From the NCBI GenBank assembly GCA_910589275.1, contig CAJUTH010000030.1, positions 1-45,851 on the forward strand: a stretch of DNA of 45,851 nucleotides. The letters are read 5' to 3'. Numbering within the stretch: position 1 is the first letter of the stretch; each line of letters starts with the position of its first letter. Under the pieces are notes generated by a model that worked only from the letters and a program-made list of their open reading frames with translations, was not told the origin of the DNA and did no database searches. Below, in pieces: positions 24,729-31,197 of this stretch. The position numbers and the translations under genes were made by a program. Source of the DNA: an uncultured Dorea sp. GTDB taxonomy: Bacteria; Bacillota; Clostridia; Lachnospirales; Lachnospiraceae.

Positions 24729-25826
24729 TCAGCGCTGGACTCTGGCTCCGGCTCCGCCCATAACCGCTTCGACTTCTTTTTTACTGGCCATGGTCGTATC
24801 GCCCGGCGTCGTCATTGCAAGCGCGCCGTGCGCCGCTCCATAATTCACCGCCGTTTCCGCGTCCTGCGTCGTCATCAGGCCGTAGATCAGTCCCGACGCA
24901 AAGGAGTCTCCGCCGCCTACCCGGTCAAAAATCTCCAGACCCTTATAATCCTTTGCCTTATAGATCTCTCCGTCCGCCCAGCAGATGGCGCTCCAGTCGT
25001 TGACGGTAGCCGTTTTTACTGTACGAAGCGTGGTTGCTACCGCCTTGAAATTCGGATAGGCCGACGCCGCTTCATTGATCATTTTCCGGTAACCCTCCAG
25101 ATTCAGTTCCTTTAAGTTTTCATCGTTCCCCTCGATCTCGAATCCCAGACAGGCGGTAAAGTCTTCCTCATTGCCAATCATAACATCCACATATTTCGCG
25201 ATTTCCTTATTAATCTCCTGAGCCTTTGCCTGCCCTCCGATGGCGCTCCACATAGACGGACGGTAATTCAGATCGTAGGAAACCAGCGTCCCATATTTCT
25301 TCGCGGTCTTGATCGCCGCAAGCACCGTCTCGCAGGATGTTTCAGAAAGCGCGGCATAAATACCGCCGGTATGGAGCCACCTTACTCCCAATTCCCCAAA
25401 AATATACTCGAAATCAAAGTCCTGCGGCGCGGCTTTGGAGATCGCCGTATTCGCCCGGTCAGAACATCCTACCGCTCCCCGGATCCCATATCCCCGTTCG
25501 GTAAAATTAATGCCGTTCCGGCAGACCCTTCCGATCCCATCCGTTTTCATCCACTTAATTAAGGAAGTGTCCACTCCCCCCTGCAGGATAAAATCCTCCA
25601 TCAGCATCCCTACTTCATTCTCTGCAAACGCGGTAAGAATCGCCGTATTCATGCCGAAACACCTGCGCAGGCCTCTCGCTACATTATACTCTCCGCCGCC
25701 TTCCCATGCCCGGAAGCTTCTGGCCGTACGGATACGCCCCTCGCCCGGGTCAAGCCGGAGCATCACTTCCCCAAGGGATACCTCGTCATATTTACATTCA
25801 TTTCTGGGTCTCAAATTCAGATTCAT
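24729..25826 (-). CDS. kdgK: 2-keto-3-deoxygluconate kinase (PfkB family)
   Basis: A 365-residue PfkB kinase that would phosphorylate 2-keto-3-deoxygluconate to KDPG. Seen: GEVMLRLDPGEGRIRTAR, EGGGEYNVARGLRRCFG, a central ERGYGIRGAVGCSDRANTA and the C-terminal ATP/catalytic signature DRVGGGDSFASGLIYGL with the catalytic Asp. The start at 25826 is preceded by GGGAGGTAACAGCAAG. It lies directly after the KDPG aldolase gene in the minus-strand operon, which supports the assignment. Activity on a stereoisomer such as 2-keto-3-deoxygalactonate is possible. Confidence 0.9.
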   Translation of the reverse strand: MNLNLRPRNECKYDEVSLGEVMLRLDPGEGRIRTARSFRAWEGGGEYNVARGLRRCFGMNTAILTAFAENEVGMLMEDFILQGGVDTSLIKWMKTDGIGRVCRNGINFTERGYGIRGAVGCSDRANTAISKAAPQDFDFEYIFGELGVRWLHTGGIYAALSETSCETVLAAIKTAKKYGTLVSYDLNYRPSMWSAIGGQAKAQEINKEIAKYVDVMIGNEEDFTACLGFEIEGNDENLKELNLEGYRKMINEAASAYPNFKAVATTLRTVKTATVNDWSAICWADGEIYKAKDYKGLEIFDRVGGGDSFASGLIYGLMTTQDAETAVNYGAAHGALAMTTPGDTTMASKKEVEAVMGGAGARVQR

Positions 25827-25900
25827 CTTGCTGTTACCTCCCTTTCTGGCTTATGCGGACAGAGCCTTTTCTTCGGCTCTGCCGCCCGTCTGTCCGGATG

Positions 25901-26554
25901 TTATCCCCGGATTTCCTTCACAAGTTTCACCGCTTCCTTTGTCATCTCACAGATCCTGTCAAATTCTCCCGCTTTTATCAGGTCGCCCTTCACCATCCAG
26001 CTTCCGCCGCAGCAGAGAATCCTGTCGCAGCTTAAATATTCCTTCAGATTCTTCGCATTCACTCCGCCGGTAGGCATGAACCGTACCATGGTGTAGGGCG
26101 CTGCCAGCGCTTTGATCGTCTGAACCCCTCCGAATTGTTCCGCCGGGAAAAATTTCACTACCTTCAGCCCTCTCTTTACTGCCTGCGCCACCTCCGAAGG
26201 GGTAATGCATCCGGGAAATACCGGGATCTTGTGATCAATGCAGTAATCCACGATCTCCGGGTCAAATCCCGGGCTTACGATAAATTTCGCTCCCGCCGCT
26301 GCCGCGCGGTCCGCCTGTTCTATGGTAAGCACGGTGCCCGCTCCTACCAGCATCTCCGGGAAATGCTCCGCCATCAGACGGATCGACTCCTCCGCCGCGT
26401 CTGTGCGGAAGGTTACCTCCGCGCAGGGAAGCCCTCCCTTTATTAAAGCCTTTGCAAGCGGCAGGGCATCCCCCGCATCATGCAGCACTACCACCGGCAT
26501 CACGCCGAATTTTTCTATCATCTTTTCCATATCTTTTTCCATATCTTTTTCCAT
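25901..26554 (-). CDS. eda: KDPG/KHG aldolase
   Basis: Class I aldolase that splits 2-keto-3-deoxy-6-phosphogluconate to pyruvate and glyceraldehyde 3-phosphate. Of 217 residues, the catalytic Glu is Glu46 in CAEVTFRT and the Schiff-base Lys is Lys134 in VVKFFPAEQFGG; VGAGTVL and PTGGV, the phosphate-binding parts, are present. The N-terminus is unusual: MEKD is repeated (MEKDMEKDMEKM), from three 12-bp DNA repeats, giving in-frame ATGs at 26554, 26542, 26530 and 26521. The first has AGGAG eight bases upstream. Homologues usually begin near residue 12. Confidence 0.95.
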   Translation of the reverse strand: MEKDMEKDMEKMIEKFGVMPVVVLHDAGDALPLAKALIKGGLPCAEVTFRTDAAEESIRLMAEHFPEMLVGAGTVLTIEQADRAAAAGAKFIVSPGFDPEIVDYCIDHKIPVFPGCITPSEVAQAVKRGLKVVKFFPAEQFGGVQTIKALAAPYTMVRFMPTGGVNAKNLKEYLSCDRILCCGGSWMVKGDLIKAGEFDRICEMTKEAVKLVKEIRG

Positions 26555-26616
26555 ATCTTCCTCTCCTATTTTCCTGATCCTGCTGCTGTCCGCAGCAAAT
26601 TCTAACCGCCCGGTTT

Positions 26617-28368
26617 CTATTTGTCGTATGCAAGGTACGCGCCTTTCATCGGGCTTGCCGCTAGTTCGCTGAACAGGCGCAGCACTCCCTTCTGGTATTT
26701 CGGCTCCCGCGGTTTCCAGTTCTTCCTCCGCTCTGCGAGCGCCTGATCGATCTCTTCCATGGACTTGCGCTCCCCGGCGATGCCCACAATATTCAGTTTC
26801 CGCTCAAATACATCGATCTCGATCAGATCTCCCTCTTCTACCAGCGCGATCGGGCCGCCGTCTACCGCCTCCGGGCTGCAATGCCCGATGACCGGCCCCG
26901 TAGACGCCCCCGAAAACCGCCCGTCTGTGATCAGCGCAATGCTGCATCCCAGCTCTTTGTCGCTGCTAATGGCTTCCGAGGTGTAGAACATCTCCGGCAT
27001 TCCGCTTCCTTTCGGCCCTTCATAGCGGATAAATACCGCGTCGCCTTTTTCTACTTTATGTTTCAGCACCGCATCCAGACATTCTTCCTCACTGTCAAAG
27101 GGCCTTGCCTTAAGAACCGCCCGGTACATCTCCGGCGGACAGGCCGTATGCTTGATCACCGCCCCCTCCGGCGCCAGATTCCCTTTTAGCACCGCAACGC
27201 TTCCATTTGTACCGATCGCCTGATCGTAAGGACGGATGATGTCCTCTTTCATCAGCGTTACACCGTAACGCTTATTAAAATCTTCCAGCCAGCGGCCGCA
27301 TTTCTCATAAAAACCATTTTCCTTCAAATCTTTCAGGTTCTCTCCCAAGGTTTTTCCGGTTACCGTCATCGCATCCAGATGGAGATGCTCCTTGATTTCC
27401 TCCATGATCGCCGGAACGCCTCCCGCATAGTAGAATACTTCTGCCGGCCAGCGCCCCGCCGGGCGGATATCCAAGAGATAACGGGCCCCTCTGTGCAGCC
27501 TGTCAAAGGTGTCCCCGGTAATCTCTATGCCAAATTCATGCGCCAGCGCCGGAAGGTGGAGCAGGCTGTTGGTGCTCCCGGAAATCGCGGCATGAACCAG
27601 AATCGCATTCTCGAAGCTCTCCATCGTCACAATGTCGCTGGGCTTCATACCCGGCATGGAAGCAAGCTTCACCGCCTGCTGCCCCGCCTTAAAGGCATAT
27701 TCTTTCAGATCCGGGCTTTCGGCTGGCATCAGGGCGCTTCCCGGAAGCGCCAGACCAAGAGCCTCCGCCATGATCTGCATGGTGGACGCAGTTCCGATAA
27801 AGGAACAGGCGCCGCAGCTTGGGCAGGCGTTGCATTTCGCCCAGTCCAGCTCTTTCTCGTCAATTTCCCCTCTTTCATACTGGGCGCTGTACATGCCGAG
27901 CTGCTCTAACGTCAGCATCTGCGGCCCAGCGTTCATCGTTCCTCCCGGAACTACCACGGCCGGGATGTTCACCCTTGCAAGCCCCATCAAGTTCGCTGGC
28001 ATTCCCTTATCGCAGCTTGCCAGATAGACGCCTCCGTCAAAGGGCGTTGCGCATGCATGGATCTCAATCATGTTAGCGATCATTTCCCTGCTTGCAAGGC
28101 TGTAGTTGATCCCATCCGTTCCCTGACTTTCTCCGTCGCAGATATCGGTGGCAAAATACCTCGCCCCATGGCCTCCGGCATCCGCTACGCCTTTTCGTAC
28201 CTCTTCTACTAATAGATCCAAATGTCCGCTTCCCGGATGGCTGTCGCCAAATGTACTCTCAATCATAATCTGCGGTTTCGCAAGATCCTCCGGCGTCCAT
28301 CCCGTTCCGATCCGGAGGGGATCCAGCTCCGGCGCAAGCTTACGCATTTCCTGACTTACTAATTTCAT
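26617..28368 (-). CDS. IlvD/Edd-family sugar-acid dehydratase
   Basis: A 583-residue Fe-S dehydratase of the dihydroxy-acid/phosphogluconate dehydratase family. In this operon it probably turns an aldonate into a 2-keto-3-deoxy acid. Seen: ICDGESQGTDGINYSLASRE (Cys77), SCDKGMPANLMG (Cys119), CPSCGACSFIGTASTMQIM (Cys188), and the C-terminal DGRFSGASTGPVIGHCSPEA with the catalytic Ser. The usual first cluster ligand region (Asn-Pro-Cys in many members) reads HPG at 44-46 here. It lies between the GntP permease and the aldolase. The substrate may be gluconate, galactonate or another aldonate; branched-chain synthesis is unlikely in this setting. Confidence 0.92.
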   Translation of the reverse strand: MKLVSQEMRKLAPELDPLRIGTGWTPEDLAKPQIMIESTFGDSHPGSGHLDLLVEEVRKGVADAGGHGARYFATDICDGESQGTDGINYSLASREMIANMIEIHACATPFDGGVYLASCDKGMPANLMGLARVNIPAVVVPGGTMNAGPQMLTLEQLGMYSAQYERGEIDEKELDWAKCNACPSCGACSFIGTASTMQIMAEALGLALPGSALMPAESPDLKEYAFKAGQQAVKLASMPGMKPSDIVTMESFENAILVHAAISGSTNSLLHLPALAHEFGIEITGDTFDRLHRGARYLLDIRPAGRWPAEVFYYAGGVPAIMEEIKEHLHLDAMTVTGKTLGENLKDLKENGFYEKCGRWLEDFNKRYGVTLMKEDIIRPYDQAIGTNGSVAVLKGNLAPEGAVIKHTACPPEMYRAVLKARPFDSEEECLDAVLKHKVEKGDAVFIRYEGPKGSGMPEMFYTSEAISSDKELGCSIALITDGRFSGASTGPVIGHCSPEAVDGGPIALVEEGDLIEIDVFERKLNIVGIAGERKSMEEIDQALAERRKNWKPREPKYQKGVLRLFSELAASPMKGAYLAYDK

Positions 28369-28389
28369 ATCTGTCTCCTTTCCAAAATC

Positions 28390-29745
28390 CTATGCAAAAA
28401 ACGAAATAATCAATGCTACAAGAAATCCTGTGCCGCCTACCAGCGTCTCCATAACCGTCCATGTCTTAAGGGTCGTCTTTTCATCCAGCCCCACCAGCGA
28501 TTTCACCAGCCAGAAACCGGAGTCATTAAAGTGTGAGCATACGGTGGCGCCGCCCGCTACCGCCATGACAACGCAGGCAAGATACAGCGGAGACAATTCC
28601 GCAATTCCCGGCAGAGCCGCAATGATCCCGGCCGCCATCGTCATGGCGACTGTCGCGGAGCCCACGCAGATACGTACCAGCGCCGCTACCACAAAGGCAA
28701 TCAGGACGATCGGAAGGTTTGCAGAGGATACTGCATTTCCAATGACATCGCCAAGCCCCGAATACTGGAGCATATACCGCAGCACGCCGCCGCAGGCAGT
28801 AACCAGAAGAATCAGCCCGGTAGGCTCCAATGATTTTGTCATGATTTTCTCCAGCTCCGGCAGCGTATAGCCATGTCTGGTGCCAAGCATATACATGGCC
28901 GCAAGAGTTGCAATCAAAAGCGCCATAAAAGGCTGGCCTAAGAAGGCAAGAACCGGCTCGGCAGGCGCCATCGCAGGAATAACCCCCGCAACGGATTTCA
29001 GCACGATTAAGACCAGCGGAATCAGAATAATTCCCACAACCGTGCCAAACCCCGGCAGTTTGGACTCATCAAATTCCTCCTGATTCGCCACATGCTCCGG
29101 AACAGGCACATAATACTTCTTGCCGCAAATGGAGCCCCAGATCGGTCCGGAGACCACCATCGCTACAAATCCGCAAAAGATACCGACCAGAATGACGATC
29201 CCAAGATCCACATCCAGCATTGTCGCCACCAGAACCGGCCCCGGCGTAGGCGGAATAAACGCATGGCCTACCGCAAGTCCGGCAAGCAGAGGAACCGCAT
29301 AGAACAAAGAGGAGCGCTTCGTCTTCTTCGCTAGTGAAAACGCCAGCGGAATCAGAATAATCAGGCCGGCGTCAAAGAATACCGGCATCGCAATCACAAG
29401 ACCTGTAATTCCAAGGGCCCACGCCGCTTTCTGGTCGCCGAATTTATTTACCATGGTTACCGCCAGCGTCTGCGCGCCTCCCGACGCTTCCAGTATCGCC
29501 CCAAACATCGATCCCAAGCCTACCAGCAAAGCAATACCTTTTAGCGTGAGACTGATACCGTCGTCTACCGCCGTCACAATATCGTCAAAAGGCATCCCTG
29601 CAATCATGCCAATCGCAACTGCCCCGATTAAGATCGATAGCATAGCATGAATCTTGAACTTAATAATTAACACTAGCAAAATCGCCAATCCTATTACTGC
29701 CGCCAGAATCAGCCGCGTAGAATTTAAAGCTGCCGTAGCTTCCAT
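28390..29745 (-). CDS. GntP-family gluconate/aldonate:H+ symporter
   Basis: A 451-residue permease with about 12 to 14 hydrophobic helices, of the GntP family. Family words: GMIAGMPFDDIVTAVDDGIS near residues 46-65, FFDAGLIILIPLAFSLAKK, AFIPPTPGPVLVATMLDVDLG and the C-terminal VVMAVAGGATVCSHFNDSGFWLVK. It is the first gene of the operon. Its promoter (29815-29843) is flanked by two palindromes. It would bring in gluconate or a related sugar acid with protons. Confidence 0.95.
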   Translation of the reverse strand: MEATAALNSTRLILAAVIGLAILLVLIIKFKIHAMLSILIGAVAIGMIAGMPFDDIVTAVDDGISLTLKGIALLVGLGSMFGAILEASGGAQTLAVTMVNKFGDQKAAWALGITGLVIAMPVFFDAGLIILIPLAFSLAKKTKRSSLFYAVPLLAGLAVGHAFIPPTPGPVLVATMLDVDLGIVILVGIFCGFVAMVVSGPIWGSICGKKYYVPVPEHVANQEEFDESKLPGFGTVVGIILIPLVLIVLKSVAGVIPAMAPAEPVLAFLGQPFMALLIATLAAMYMLGTRHGYTLPELEKIMTKSLEPTGLILLVTACGGVLRYMLQYSGLGDVIGNAVSSANLPIVLIAFVVAALVRICVGSATVAMTMAAGIIAALPGIAELSPLYLACVVMAVAGGATVCSHFNDSGFWLVKSLVGLDEKTTLKTWTVMETLVGGTGFLVALIISFFA

Positions 29746-29783
29746 TTCTCATACCTCCATATGTACTCTCTTTTTTCTTTTTT

Positions 29784-29805
29784 AAACATCAGACGTCTTA
29801 TGTTT
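29784..29805. promoter_or_regulatory. Operator candidate 1 at the sugar-acid operon promoter
   Basis: 22-bp inverted repeat with one mismatch: left half AAACATCAGAC, right half GTCTTATGTTT. It lies just downstream of the probable transcription start. Its core AAGACGTC (minus strand) is repeated in front of the FadR-type regulator gene. Confidence 0.6.
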
Positions 29806-29814
29806 TATGACTAA

Positions 29815-29843
29815 ATTATATATAATTCTTTATTTATTGTAAA
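29815..29843 (-). promoter_or_regulatory. Promoter of the sugar-acid operon
   Basis: Minus strand: -35 TTTACA (29838-29843), 17-base spacer, -10 TATAAT (29815-29820). The -35 overlaps operator candidate 2. Confidence 0.75.
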
Positions 29844-29859
29844 TACATCAGATGTATTT
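29841..29859. promoter_or_regulatory. Operator candidate 2 at the sugar-acid operon promoter
   Basis: Perfect 19-bp palindrome AAATACATC-A-GATGTATTT over the -35 box. A protein bound here would block RNA polymerase. Confidence 0.6.
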
Positions 29860-29883
29860 TATTTTGTTTCTACTCTTTGCATA

Positions 29884-29922
29884 AAAAAAGAGCTTGTTTC
29901 TCATAAAAACAAACCCTTTTTT
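29884..29922 (-). terminator. Terminator after the FadR-type regulator gene
   Basis: Minus strand: AAGGGTTTGTTT pairs with AAACAAGCTCTT (two wobble pairs), followed by TTTTT. It separates the regulator from the operon promoter. The rest of 29923-30018 shows nothing else clear. Confidence 0.75.
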
Positions 29923-30018
29923 ATGCATTTTTACCATATACGCTGTTCTTCCAGCAGGAATATGCTTTCACCAAAGCCAAACACATCAGACAATTTACAT
30001 CCCAGACGGTGTTAAGAT

Positions 30019-30741
30019 TTAAATTTCCTGCTTCTTTTCCTCATCATGGCTCTCCTTTATCTGCATCAGCATCTGACGGTTATAGGTCAAATGCATAATA
30101 GACGCATATCTGGCTCCGGCAGAGTCGCCCTTTTCTATCGCCTCCACAATCGCTCTGTGCGTATAGATCGTCTCTTGCAGAAGCTTTCTCTTTGTAAGAT
30201 TCACAAAAGATAATACCGAACTCTGGATAATCGGCTGCAGGATCTCGATCACCTTGTTCTTGCTGCATTTCGCAATATAGGTATGAAATTCTACGTCCTT
30301 ATTCGCGTGGTTTTTTCCCGCAAGAAATAATTCTTCCGTCTCATCGCATAACTGCTTTAACTGCCGTTTATCTTCCTCCGCCGCATGCTCCGCCGCGAGC
30401 GCCGCAATATTCGGCTCGATCATCAAACGGACTTCTACCAGTTCCAGCGCCAGCTCATACTTATCCGGAAATTGGGAAAATCCAAGCGGATCATCCTCCA
30501 ATTTATTGGTACTCACAACATATGTCCCAGACCCTCGGCGCACCTCAAGAATCCCCTTGGATGCCAAGCTTTTTACCGTTTCCCGTATCGTACTCCTTCC
30601 AACGCCAAACTTCTCCGCAAGCTCATATTCATTGGGAATCTTCTGGCCAATCTCAACCGGCTCCTTTAAAATATAATTCATCAGCTCATCCTCCACCTGC
30701 GAGGCGAGCAGTTTTTTATTGATCTTTTCACACTGATACAT
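30019..30741 (-). CDS. FadR-subfamily GntR transcriptional regulator
   Basis: A 240-residue regulator with an N-terminal winged helix (about 12-75: PNEYELAEKFGVGRSTIRETVKSL, GILEVRRGSGTYV) and a C-terminal FCD ligand domain (about 95-230). The domain shows the usual metal-site pattern: Asp/His in NKDVEFHTYIAK and later His in YTHRAIVEAI and IMHL. The frame runs to 30804, but ATG 30741 with AAGGAG seven bases upstream is preferred. Regulators of this type commonly repress sugar-acid operons and respond to the acid or its keto-deoxy derivative; that it controls the adjacent operon is inferred from position and shared operator words. Confidence 0.93.
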   Translation of the reverse strand: MYQCEKINKKLLASQVEDELMNYILKEPVEIGQKIPNEYELAEKFGVGRSTIRETVKSLASKGILEVRRGSGTYVVSTNKLEDDPLGFSQFPDKYELALELVEVRLMIEPNIAALAAEHAAEEDKRQLKQLCDETEELFLAGKNHANKDVEFHTYIAKCSKNKVIEILQPIIQSSVLSFVNLTKRKLLQETIYTHRAIVEAIEKGDSAGARYASIMHLTYNRQMLMQIKESHDEEKKQEI

Positions 30742-30821
30742 ACCGTTCTCCTTTTTGAAGCCCTTCGATTCTCTGGCCTGAACATCTCCGGACCGCGTCA
30801 TCAAGCGTCAGCCATCTGCCC

Positions 30822-30834
30822 AAGACGTCAGACC
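30822..30834. promoter_or_regulatory. Operator-like word in front of the FadR-type gene
   Basis: AAGACGTCAGACC shares the AAGACGTC core with operator candidate 1. It lies just downstream of the regulator's own promoter, suggesting autoregulation. Confidence 0.45.
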
Positions 30835-30844
30835 TTTGTAATTC

Positions 30845-30873
30845 ATCATACCATTTTCCCGGGGCAATCTCAA
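30845..30873 (-). promoter_or_regulatory. Promoter of the FadR-type regulator gene
   Basis: Minus strand: -35 TTGAGA (30868-30873), 17-base spacer, extended -10 TGGTATGAT (TATGAT at 30845-30850). Confidence 0.65.
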
Positions 30874-30935
30874 CCCTTAGAGCTTGAAAAATGGGATGGG
30901 GAGCACTTTACCATTTGCAGAATGGTTGGGAGGAC

Positions 30936-31117
30936 GCAGGTTGAATCCGTGTGCACTCTCTAAGCAGACGAAGCAACATTCCGATGAACTACCGGCTAAC
31001 CGAGACTAAGCCACTCAGGAGAGCCTTCGTGGCTAAGTCTCGGTAAGCCGCTATTTCATCTCCATTAAATGCGCTTCTAAATGGTCTGCTTAGAGAGTGC
31101 ACACGGATTCAACCCGC
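30936..31117. repeat. 182-bp long inverted-repeat (cruciform) element
   Basis: Perfect 31-bp arms at 30939-30969 and 31084-31114 (ends GGTTGAATCC and GTCTGCTTAG). Inside are GAAGC/GCTTC, an imperfect zone GATGAA/TTCATC with CGGCT/AGCCG, and a 15-bp core stem CCGAGACTAAGCCAC (31000-31014) with GTGGCTAAGTCTCGG (31029-31043), one mismatch. Nearly the whole element can fold as one hairpin. It has no open frame of note. It lies between the FadR-type promoter and the 3' end of the EF-G paralogue. Confidence 0.92.
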
Positions 31118-31130
31118 TGTTTCACAAATG

Positions 31131-31171
31131 CCCTGTAAATAGTAACAGGGGATGTGCTCTGGCACATCCCC
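31131..31171. terminator. Hairpins at the 3' end of the EF-G paralogue gene
   Basis: GGGGATGTGC/GCACATCCCC (31148-31157, 31162-31171) is a perfect 10-bp stem with loop TCTG, about 25 bases after the stop codon. Its arm overlaps a competing stem CCCTGT/ACAGGG (31131-31136, 31145-31150). No good T run follows on either strand, so termination is probable rather than certain. Confidence 0.6.
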
Positions 31172-31197
31172 ATAAACATAGAACCTTCTTATTTTTC

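Noticed and set aside
26617..28368. Biosynthetic dihydroxy-acid dehydratase (ilvD)
   Set aside because: It sits between a GntP permease and a KDPG aldolase, and no ilv genes are nearby; a sugar-acid role fits better.
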